Positions 1 through 7,746 of a DNA stretch of 64,000 bases are shown one piece after another. Source of the DNA: Paludisphaera soli (lineage in GTDB: Bacteria; Planctomycetota; Planctomycetia; Isosphaerales; Isosphaeraceae); the NCBI RefSeq assembly GCF_011064595.1, contig NZ_JAALJI010000031.1, positions 1 through 64,000 of the forward strand, given 5' to 3'. The notes under the pieces are model-generated. The model had not been told where the DNA came from and did not search any database. It saw nothing but the letters and a program-made list of their open reading frames with translations. How positions within the stretch are numbered: the first letter of the stretch is position 1; every line of letters starts with the position of its first letter. The translations under genes and the position numbers were made by a program.

Positions 1-942
1 CGGTGCCATCGCGTCGGCGATCCGCAGCGCCTGCCGGACGTTCCGCTCCGTCTCGCCGACGAGCGAGCCGAGCAGCGCCCCGACGTCGAGCGTGAGCGTG
101 GGCCGGCCCGTCTCGTTGCCCAGGGCCCTGGCGAACTGCGACTTGCCCGTGCCCGGCACGCCCAGCAGCAGGACGCCGCGGGCGCGGACGCCGGCCCCCC
201 TCCCGGGTCGCAGGGCCCGCGAGCAGAAGTCTTTGAGGGCGTCCAGGCCCCCCAGGTCGGCGAACGCCTCGCCGCCGCGGTGCAGCGTCAGCAGGCCCGA
301 CTTCTTCAGCATGCCCGACTTCAGCTCCCACAAGGGCCCGGCGGCGACGCGGCCGTGGCGGACGAGCGAGAGGCTGCAGGCCCCCTCGGCCTCGAACCGC
401 GTCAGCCCGGCGGCCGCGTCCAGGACCCGGTCGAGCTCGTCGCCCCCGGGCAGCTCGCCCGGCTCGCAGGCGATCGAGCGGGCGATGGCCTCCAACTGGC
501 CGCGTCCCGGCAGGTCGTGCTCCAGGACGACGAACTGCTTCTCCAGCTCGACCGGCACCTGGACGACCGGCGACAGCACGACGACGAACGTCCGGGCCTG
601 CTTGCCGGAATTGATCCGCGCGTCGAGGGCCTGGACCACCTCGGGGCTCCCCAGGAAGCGGTGGAAGTTGACCAGGACCAGCAGAGCCGCCCCGTCGGGG
701 GCGGCCATGGCGTCCAGCGCCCGGATCGCCGCCAGCGGGTCGGCGGCGTCGACCCCGGCGTGCGCGGCTGCGCCATCGAGCCTCCGCAGCCCGCCGTCGA
801 CGTCCCAGGCGGCCAGCGACCAGCCCTGGGCGCGGCACAGGTCGGCGATCTCGGCCAGGGCGTCCTGGTGCTCGGACGATCGGACCCAGAGGCCGGTGAA
901 GCAGGCGCGCACGTGCTCCGCGAGGCGCTCGGCGAGCGTCAT
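1..942 (-). CDS. Ycf46-like AAA+ ATPase (C-terminus beyond the window edge)
   Basis: The ATG at 942 follows a GAGGAG ribosome binding site, and the frame stays open to base 1, giving 314 codons. The N-terminal half reads as a Ycf46-type domain: a hydrophobic strand followed by NFHRFLGSPEVVQAL (about residues 84-98), then a stretch ending in VPVELEKQFVVLEHDLPGR. The AAA core follows with Walker A GVPGTGKSQ near residue 270. Walker B and the sensor motifs lie outside the window. Ycf46 proteins are conserved in cyanobacteria and plastids and have been linked to regulation of photosynthesis. In a planctomycete the role is unknown. It is the last gene of a DUF1257-DUF2997-ATPase operon, which suggests the three products work together. 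The family call rests on motif resemblance and on the neighbours. Confidence 0.8.
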   Translation of the reverse strand, partial: MTLAERLAEHVRACFTGLWVRSSEHQDALAEIADLCRAQGWSLAAWDVDGGLRRLDGAAAHAGVDAADPLAAIRALDAMAAPDGAALLVLVNFHRFLGSPEVVQALDARINSGKQARTFVVVLSPVVQVPVELEKQFVVLEHDLPGRGQLEAIARSIACEPGELPGGDELDRVLDAAAGLTRFEAEGACSLSLVRHGRVAAGPLWELKSGMLKKSGLLTLHRGGEAFADLGGLDALKDFCSRALRPGRGAGVRARGVLLLGVPGTGKSQFARALGNETGRPTLTLDVGALLGSLVGETERNVRQALRIADAMAP

Positions 943-1076
943 CGAATTCTCCTCGGTGGTGAAGGGGATGCGGGGTGGGGCGGTGGGATATGCGGCGACG
1001 TGGGTCGCGGCCGGATCACGTCGGGAGTGGACATGGGCCGGCCGGCCATCGGATCGGATAAGGGCGTCGGCCGACC

Positions 1077-1271
1077 TCACTGCGACTGCCGCTGCTCCTG
1101 ATCGGCCTGCAGGCCCTGGTGGAACTCGGCCGTGAGCGACTCGGCCGTCCGCCGGCCCAGGGCCCGCTCGACGAACCGGCTCGCCTCGCGGCACTCGGAC
1201 CCGGCGAAGCCGCGGGTCCGCACGGACGCGCCGCCCTTGGGGTCGACGAGGATCTCGATGGATTTGCTCAA
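1077..1271 (-). CDS. DUF2997 family small protein
   Basis: A 64-residue protein beginning SKSIEILVDPKGGASVRTRGF, followed by a Cys-containing helix (GSECREASRFVERALGR) and a Gln-rich tail. This matches the general shape of DUF2997 proteins, which are encoded next to DUF1257/Ycf35 and Ycf46 genes. The best start is TTG at 1271, which overlaps the TGA stop of the DUF1257 gene (TTGA), so translation is probably coupled. The function is unknown. The single conserved-looking Cys in the GSECREA segment is the obvious residue to test. The AAA ATPase gene starts 134 bases downstream. The call depends on sequence pattern and gene order. Confidence 0.75.
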   Translation of the reverse strand: MSKSIEILVDPKGGASVRTRGFAGSECREASRFVERALGRRTAESLTAEFHQGLQADQEQRQSQ

Positions 1272-1636
1272 GACGCACCCCCGACGCTGATGGTCAGCTT
1301 GATCGAGCCGTCCGCCAGGGCCTGCTCGATGACGATGCAGCCCCGCTTTCGCGCCTCGATCCGGGCCTTCTCCACCGCGTACGCCTGAGTCAGGCGGTCG
1401 AGGTGCTCCGGCGCCCCCCACGCCCCTTCGAAGTTGTCGTAGCGGACCCGGCCGGCGGCCGCGTCGATCACCACCGGGTAGAGCCAGCCGGGCAGCCGGA
1501 CCAGCAGCCCGGCGGCGGCGCCGGAATAGAGCTCCGCCTCGCCGAAGACCGGCTCGACCAGGCCGAGCCGTCGGCAAGCGGACGCGATCGCTGCCGGGTC
1601 GCGTAGCTGGGTCTCGATCGTCACGATGTGGCTCAC
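1268..1636 (-). CDS. DUF1257 (Ycf35-like) protein
   Basis: A 122-residue protein starting MSHIVTIETQLRDPAAIASA, the characteristic opening of DUF1257/Ycf35 proteins. It continues with RRLGL, a glycine/alanine-rich turn, LPGWLYPVVID and a YDNFEGAWG segment. The C-terminal part repeats a small alpha-beta pattern ending in IKLTISVGG. It is the first gene of the minus-strand operon and overlaps the DUF2997 start by three bases. Ycf35 is a conserved cyanobacterial and plastid protein without an agreed biochemical role. A truncated relative of its first 30 or so residues lies at 29487-29606, on the far side of the DISARM and ATPase-helicase operons. Confidence 0.85.
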   Translation of the reverse strand: MSHIVTIETQLRDPAAIASACRRLGLVEPVFGEAELYSGAAAGLLVRLPGWLYPVVIDAAAGRVRYDNFEGAWGAPEHLDRLTQAYAVEKARIEARKRGCIVIEQALADGSIKLTISVGGAS

Positions 1637-1843
1637 GGATCTACCTCTCGATGGGAGTAAAGGAAGCCGCCGTATCGGTTCGCCCTACCGTCGAGGGCTA
1701 GTCCCTCCGACATGGGTCTATGACGCGATTTCGGCCGGAGTTCAGTGATGTCGACCGCCCCTGCGTCTCTGACTCCGCCTCCCATGAGCGATCGAGCCGC
1801 GGGACGGCGAGCGGGGTCCCTGGACCTCGGACCTCGGAGCGGC

Positions 1844-2637
1844 ATGGCCATGGACCCCTTTCAAACCGATGCCCAGGCTGGGGCCCGCGAGCCATTCGGC
1901 CCGGCTGACCTGGACGATCGATGGCGCCTCAGGCAGCTGACCCGCGTCGCCGCCCAGCTCGCCGCCGATCCCTCCGCCAGCAACCCCGGGCAGATGGAGG
2001 GCTGGGCCGAGGCCAAGTCCGCCTATCGCCTCCCAGCGCCGATGGGGTCGCCTTCGGATTGATCTCCGCCCCACTCACGGCGGACGAGGGCCTGCGACCC
2101 CCGGACGTTTCCTGGTATCGGGGGAAACGAGCGAGCTGGACTACGGCATACGTCGTCATGTCCCCTACCTGGCACCGACCGGCAACGGGGGCGGCTACGG
2201 CTTCCAGCTCCTTGTCGCGCTGCTTGTCGTGGCGGAAGTGACCGGCGAGCCCGTCTTCTACCGAAAGCCTGGCAACCGCCAGGGAGGACACCCACCAGCC
2301 GCTCAATCGCGACATGGAGTCCGAAATCTGGGGTGATGTCAAAGACCTGGCCGGCACGCCCACCGCGACAATTCAGCGGGCCCACGTGCTGGACCGTGGC
2401 ACCGACGATTTCGACGTCTACCACCGCTCCCGAGAGCCTCGATCCGGCTGGGTCGTGCGTGAAGGCATGGAGCACCGAGGGCGGCCAGCCTCCAGAGTAG
2501 GTCCACGTCGGCACGGGCACTGGCAGCAATCTTCCCGGGGCCGAGCGAGTTCCGCCTGCAGCTCTGTGTCAGACCCGGCCAGCCGGCACGCCTCACGCGG
2601 CCGGCGGCGTCGCCGGAAGAATCCAGCGACCGCTTAA
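1844..2637 (+). pseudogene. Decayed Tn5/IS4-type transposase
   Basis: Reading three forward frames in turn recovers one transposase. From 1844 comes FGPADLDDRWRLRQLTR and QMEGWAEAKSAYRL, the N-terminal DNA-binding domain of Tn5-like enzymes. Around 2127-2280, in a shifted frame, are GETSELDY, APTGNGGGYGFQLLVALLV and GEPVFYRKP. In another frame near 2311-2460 are RDMESEIWGDV, AHVLDRGTDDFDVYHR and GWVVREG. Near 2515-2600 are PGPSEFRLQLCV and RPGQPARL. At least three frameshifts interrupt it and the C-terminal dimerisation part is missing, so it cannot be active. It marks the left side of the defence island and lies about 375 bases upstream of drmD. Confidence 0.75.
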
Positions 2638-2639
2638 GT

Positions 2640-3012
2640 TTTTATGCCGTAATAGGATAAATCCATAGGCAACGCACAGGCTGTGGAACGCCCTCCACAA
2701 ACTTGACGATGTGAATTCGTTATTGAGCAGGCTTCCAACTTGACGCACGCATTAATGCGGCGATGATGAAAATCCGATAAAATCGATCGTCGGGTGCTAC
2801 TCGTTGGAGAGGATCTCACGGTAGATGGAGATAACTAACCTTCACAAGAGAGACGCCGGCGGGTCCAATCAGGACGCCATAGTCTTCAGTCGGTGGCATG
2901 CAACGCTGGATAACGTAGAGCGACTCCGGCCGTATGCCACGGAGCCCCCCCGATTTCACGGCCTCGCGTCCAATCCACCAAACCCAGAAGGCACTGCGGG
3001 GTCCTGTTCGGG
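2640..3012 (+). promoter_or_regulatory. AT-rich leader upstream of DISARM with two inverted repeats
   Basis: This gene-free stretch is visibly richer in A and T than the coding DNA around it. It contains a perfect inverted repeat TGTGGA-ACGCCC-TCCACA at 2682-2699 and a perfect palindrome CGCATTAATGCG at 2748-2759. TTGACG hexamers occur at 2703 and 2740, but no convincing -10 box is correctly spaced. The position directly before drmD makes it the likely promoter and operator region of the DISARM operon. The regulator is unknown, and none is encoded beside it. A short frame at 2825-3016 overlaps the drmD start and shows no recognisable features. Confidence 0.4.
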
Positions 3013-6000
3013 ATGAAGACGCCGATGACACCTCTTCCGCGGGCCGGCCAGGTCGTCCAGGTGCGGCAGCGTCGATACTTCGTCGAGGAGCTGGTGCCGG
3101 CCCGGCCCGGGGATGATTCGGCGCTAGTTCGCATGTCATGCCTCGACGACGACGCCCAAGGGCAGCCGCTCGAGGTGCTGTGGGAGAAGGAGGTCGACCC
3201 GGAGATCATCACCTCCGAGGCCTGGCAGGCGATCGCGACTCGTGGGTTCGACCCGCCCAAGGTCTTCTCCGCCTATCTGCACACGCTCCAGTGGAATTGC
3301 GTCACGTCGACCGATCCCAGCCTCTTCCAGTCGCCGTTCCGCGCGGGGATTCGGATCGACGCCTATCAGCTCGAGCCGCTGCGCAAGGCGCTCCGCCTGC
3401 CGCGGGTGAACCTCTTCATCGCCGACGACGTGGGGCTCGGGAAGACGATCGAGGCGGGGCTGATCGCCCGCGAGCTGCTCCTGCGGAAGAAGGCCCAGGC
3501 CGTCGTCGTCGCCTGCCCGCCGTCGATGCTCCCCCAGTGGCGGGACGAGCTCGAGACCCGCTTCGGCATGGTCTTCCAGATCCTGGATAAGGAATACATC
3601 GCACGCGTGCGGCAGCAACGGGGATATGGGGTCAATCCCTGGACGACCCACACCCGCTTCCTGATCTCGCATCGGCTGCTGATCGACGAGACGTATACCG
3701 CGACCCTTCGCGATTGGCTGGGGGACTTCCGCCCGGGGTCGCTGCTGATCCTCGACGAGGCCCATCACGCCGCTCCGGCGAGCGGGACCCGCTACGCGAT
3801 CGATTCGAAGTTCACCCGGGCGATCCGCGACCTGGCGGGTCGATTCGAACACCGGCTGTTCCTCTCGGCCACCCCCCACAACGGCCATCCGAACAGCTTC
3901 TCGGCCCTGCTCGAGATCCTCGACCCCCAACGGTTCATCCGCGGCGTGCCCGTCAATGCGAAGCTGCGCGACGAAGTGATGGTCCGCCGGCTCAAGGAAG
4001 ACCTGCGCGTCATCTCCGGCGGGTTCCCGAAACGGACGGTGAGGCAGATCGACATCGAGGGCCTGCCGCCGGAGACGGCCGAGCTCAAGCTCGCCGAGCT
4101 GCTCGACCAGTACCGAGAACTCAGGGAGCGGCGCCTCGAAGGCGAGACCAAGAAGCGGCAGGCCGCGGCCTCGCTCCTGATCACCGGATTGCAGCAACGT
4201 CTCCTCTCCTCGATCGAGGCGTTCGCCCGCACGCTTCGAGTCCACCGTCGGACCGTGCAGCGCCACTGGGAGGCGAGCCAGGCCGGGCTTCCGGAGCCGA
4301 AAGCCGCCTCGGCGAGTCTCGACCTGTTCGCCCATGGCGCGGACCCCGACGACGAGCATGCGACGCTGGGTGAGGACGAACTCCAGGCCGAAGAAGACGC
4401 GCAGGTCGAAGCGGCAACCCTTTCCTCGGCGGGCTCGCTCGCCGATCTCTCGGCCCGGACCCTGTTCGTCCGCGAGCAGGAGCTCCTGGACGAGATGACG
4501 GAACTCGCCGAGGTCGCGAGGGGGCGGCCGGACGCCCGCGTACTCAAGCTCCTCGACTGGATCCGCGAGAACATGTGTCCGGGCCTGGCCTCCCCTCGCG
4601 CCCGCTGGAACGAGACGCGCGTCATCATCTTCACCGAGTACGACGCCACGAAGCGATATCTTCAGCAGCATCTCGGGGCGGCCATCGAGTCGACCGACCG
4701 AGGGCAGGAACGGATCCGGATTTATGACGGGCCGACCCTCCAGGCGGATCGCGAGGACATCAAGCGGGCCTTCAACGCCGACCCGAAGAAGAACCCGGTC
4801 CGCATCCTGATCGCCACCGACGCCGGCCGCGAAGGCCTTAACCTTCAGACCCACTGCTGGAACCTGTTCCATTTCGACGTTCCATGGAACCCCAGCCGGA
4901 TGGAGCAGCGGAACGGCCGGATCGACCGAAAGCTCCAGCCGAACGCCGAGGTCTTCTGCCACTACTTCGTCTACAAGCAGCGGGTCGAGGACCGCATCCT
5001 CAAGGTGCTCGTCCGCAAGACCGAGACGATCAAGCTCGAGCTCGGCAGCCTTTCCCAGGTCGTCGAGAGCCGCCTGGCCGAGACGCTCAAGCACGGGATC
5101 CGTCGCCGCGACATCGACTTCATGGAGAACGAACTCCAATCCGCCGACCTGGACCCGAAGATCAGGGAGGTCGTGCGCGACGAGCTGGAACGGACCGCCG
5201 ACGATGACGACTCGCTCGAAAGCGAGCAGAGGCTCCGCCTGAAGGAGGACGAGGAGGCGCATCGCCGTCAGGAGGGGCTGAGAGGGCAGATCGACCGGCT
5301 CCGCAACCTTCTGGAGAGGTCGGGGAGATCGATCGCGCTGGACGAGACGCACTTCCGCTCGGCCATCTCCTGCGCGTTGCAGCTGATCGGCTCCGATCCG
5401 CTCAGGCCGATGGCGACGTCGGAGGACTGGGACCGGCCCGTCACCCGGTTCGAGTTCCCTTCGCTCGACCAGCGGCAGGGGGCCGATTCGAGCTGGGCTG
5501 ACACGATGGATACGCTCCGGGCCCCGAGGCGGCGGGACCAGAAACCATGGGAGTGGCGAAGTGACTCGCCGATCCGCCCCGTCGTGTTCGAGGACACGGG
5601 CCGGATGGACGAGGACGTCGTCCACCTGCACCTCGAACATCGGGTGGTCCAGCGCCTGCTGGGGCGATTCACCGCCCAGGGGTACATCCTCCACGACCTC
5701 TCGCGGGCCTGCGTCGCGCAGTCGAAGGACGCCATCCCCCGCGTCGCGTTGATCGGTCGGCTCTGCCTCTACGGCCCTGGGGCGGCCCGCCTCCACGAGG
5801 AACTCGTCCCGGTCACGGCTCGCTGGTCGGAACCCTCGCAACGCAAGGAGCCCCTGGCCCCCTACGGTCGTGAGGCCGAGGTGAAGACGCTCGACTTGCT
5901 GGAGCACGCGCTCCTCCCGACGAACCTCCCGGAAGTCGATCCCGTCGTCCAGGACAAACTCCGAGGGACCGCGGCTCAGGACCTCGACGAACTGCTTCAG

Positions 6001-6348
6001 CACCTCGAGCGACGTGGCCGGGAACTCGCGGAGGGTGCCCGCATCGCGCTAGCCAGGCGGGCCGATCAGGAGGCGAAGGCGATGGCGGAGATCCTCGAAT
6101 TGCAGAGGAAGCGCGTCAAGCAAACGGCCGACAAGCACCGCTCGCCGCAGCTCGAGTTCGAGTTCGGCGACCTCGACCAGGACGAGCGCCGCCAACTCGA
6201 TTCGAACAAGCGGCACTGGGAGAAGCGGCTGGCCGCGATCGACGACGAGTTGACCACCGAGCCGGAACGCATCCGTTCGGTGTACGATGTGAAAGCCCAG
6301 CGGATCGAGCCGGTGGGGTTGATCTATATCTGGCCGGTGACGGGATAG
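3013..6348 (+). CDS. drmD: DISARM protein DrmD, SNF2-type helicase
   Basis: A 1111-residue SF2 helicase of the SNF2/RapA class. Helicase motif I is DDVGLGKTIEAG (about residues 138-149), motif II is LILDEAHH (about 245-252), motif III is LSATPHNGH, and motifs V-VI are ATDAGREGLNLQ (about 600) and QRNGRIDRK (about 632-640). A long charged C-terminal region has coiled-coil character. In class 1 DISARM, drmD is the signature helicase accompanying the adenine methylase. The next gene, drmMI, begins 11 bases after the stop. The start is either ATG 3013 or ATG 3025; the recognisable domain opens with PRAGQVVQVRQRRY just after both. The gene appears intact. It is predicted to act on invading DNA together with DrmA-C. 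Confidence 0.9.
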   Translation: MKTPMTPLPRAGQVVQVRQRRYFVEELVPARPGDDSALVRMSCLDDDAQGQPLEVLWEKEVDPEIITSEAWQAIATRGFDPPKVFSAYLHTLQWNCVTSTDPSLFQSPFRAGIRIDAYQLEPLRKALRLPRVNLFIADDVGLGKTIEAGLIARELLLRKKAQAVVVACPPSMLPQWRDELETRFGMVFQILDKEYIARVRQQRGYGVNPWTTHTRFLISHRLLIDETYTATLRDWLGDFRPGSLLILDEAHHAAPASGTRYAIDSKFTRAIRDLAGRFEHRLFLSATPHNGHPNSFSALLEILDPQRFIRGVPVNAKLRDEVMVRRLKEDLRVISGGFPKRTVRQIDIEGLPPETAELKLAELLDQYRELRERRLEGETKKRQAAASLLITGLQQRLLSSIEAFARTLRVHRRTVQRHWEASQAGLPEPKAASASLDLFAHGADPDDEHATLGEDELQAEEDAQVEAATLSSAGSLADLSARTLFVREQELLDEMTELAEVARGRPDARVLKLLDWIRENMCPGLASPRARWNETRVIIFTEYDATKRYLQQHLGAAIESTDRGQERIRIYDGPTLQADREDIKRAFNADPKKNPVRILIATDAGREGLNLQTHCWNLFHFDVPWNPSRMEQRNGRIDRKLQPNAEVFCHYFVYKQRVEDRILKVLVRKTETIKLELGSLSQVVESRLAETLKHGIRRRDIDFMENELQSADLDPKIREVVRDELERTADDDDSLESEQRLRLKEDEEAHRRQEGLRGQIDRLRNLLERSGRSIALDETHFRSAISCALQLIGSDPLRPMATSEDWDRPVTRFEFPSLDQRQGADSSWADTMDTLRAPRRRDQKPWEWRSDSPIRPVVFEDTGRMDEDVVHLHLEHRVVQRLLGRFTAQGYILHDLSRACVAQSKDAIPRVALIGRLCLYGPGAARLHEELVPVTARWSEPSQRKEPLAPYGREAEVKTLDLLEHALLPTNLPEVDPVVQDKLRGTAAQDLDELLQHLERRGRELAEGARIALARRADQEAKAMAEILELQRKRVKQTADKHRSPQLEFEFGDLDQDERRQLDSNKRHWEKRLAAIDDELTTEPERIRSVYDVKAQRIEPVGLIYIWPVTG

Positions 6349-6359
6349 CAGGAAGAACG

Positions 6360-7746
6360 ATGGCGATCGACCCCGAATTCCAACGCAACAAGGAATGGCT
6401 CGGCTACGTGCAGCCGGTGGGCCTCGTGGTCTCGCCCCCCGCCCTCTCGGCGGCGCAGGCGTTCCCGAACAGGAACATCATCCCCGACCACGCCCGCTTC
6501 CTCGATTGCGTCTCCGAAGTCGACCTCCCCGGGAAGGACGACCCGGCGCCGGCCGTCCTGGACCTGCCGAGGTTCTGCTCGGAAGTGCTGGGCTGGAGGC
6601 CCGAGGATCTCGTCGGCTCGCCCCAGGGCGGCCCCCTCCCCGATTCGCTCGAAGTCGCCCTGCCCGAGTACAACGAGACGCTCCGGCCCACCTACGCGCT
6701 CCGCGAGGACGAGCCCGGCCCGGACGGCGATCGCCCCTGGATGATGCTCATCGAGGCCCTCCCCACCGGGGCCGGGCTCGACGAGGTCGGCGAGACGGAC
6801 GACCACCGCTGGCAGGCGAGCCGCCAGGCGCGGTTCGAACGGCTGCTGCGCGAGACGCAGGTCCCCATCGGGTTGCTCGCCAACGGCACGCAGTTCCGCC
6901 TGGTCTACGCCCCGCGCGGCGAGACTTCGGGCCACGCGACTTTCAGCGTCAAGGACATGACCGAGGTCGCCGGGCGGCCGATCTTCGCGGCCTTGCACAT
7001 GCTGCTTTGCGAGGAGCGGCTCTTCTCGCTCGGGCCCAAGCAGCGCCTCCCCGCGATCCTGTCGGACAGCCGCAAGTACCAGAACCTCGTCTCCACCCAG
7101 CTCGCCCAGCAGGTGCTCGAGGCCCTCTATGAACTCGTCCGGGGGTTCCAGGCGGCCGACGAGCGGTCGAAGGGCGAACTGCTCCGGGCCGTGCTGGAGG
7201 ACGACCCGAACCACGTCTACGCGGGACTGCTCACCGTGCTGATGCGGCTCGTCTTCGTGCTCTACGCCGAGGATCGCGGGCTCGTCTCCAGCGACGAGGT
7301 CTACCAGAAGTTCTATGCGATCACCGGCCTCTTCGAGCGGCTCCGCGAGGATGCCGGCCGGCACACCGACACGATGGACCACCGCTACGGCGCGTGGCCG
7401 CAGCTCCTGACGCTCTTCCGCCTGATCCACGACGGCGGCCGGCACGGCGGGTTGAAGCTCCTGGCGCGGAAGGGCTACCTGTTCGACCCGGACCGCTACC
7501 CTTTCCTGGAGAGGCGGCCCAGGGGCTCGAAGCGGCGGCCCGGCGAGTCGATCGCCCCGCCGCACGTCTCCGACGGCGTCGTCTTCCGCGTGCTCCAGAA
7601 CCTGCTCATCCTCGACGGCGAGCGGCTGAGCTACCGGACGCTCGACGTCGAGCAGATCGGCTCGGTCTACGAGACGATGATGGGGTTCAACCTGGAAGTG
7701 GCCCGGGGCCGCTCGATCGCCATCAAGCCGAAGAAGGCCCACGGCG
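6360..7746 (+). CDS. drmMI: DISARM methylase DrmMI, N-terminal part (frame broken at about 7746)
   Basis: This frame starts at ATG 6360 and encodes about 460 residues of the N-terminal region of a large Eco57I-like N6-adenine methyltransferase. Segments include WLGYVQPVGLVVSPPAL, LLANGTQFRLVYAPRGE and VLMRLVFVLYAEDRGL, and it ends at IGSVYETMMGFNLEVARGRS and IKPKKAHG. Beyond about 7746 this frame runs on to a stop at 8825 but encodes Arg/Pro-rich shadow sequence. The methylase continues in the next frame from 7747. Rejoining the two needs a +1 shift within CACGGCGTTGACC. The cause could be a real inactivating mutation, a sequencing error or, less likely, recoding. As it stands, methylation by this system would be lost. 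Confidence 0.8.

Noticed and set aside
2825-3016. 63-codon frame before drmD
   Set aside because: No family, weak ribosome binding site and overlap with the drmD start; more likely leader DNA.
3136-6003. 955-codon open frame on the minus strand opposite drmD
   Set aside because: It is a shadow of the high-GC drmD coding sequence: no start signal, Leu/Arg/Glu-rich composition and no family features.
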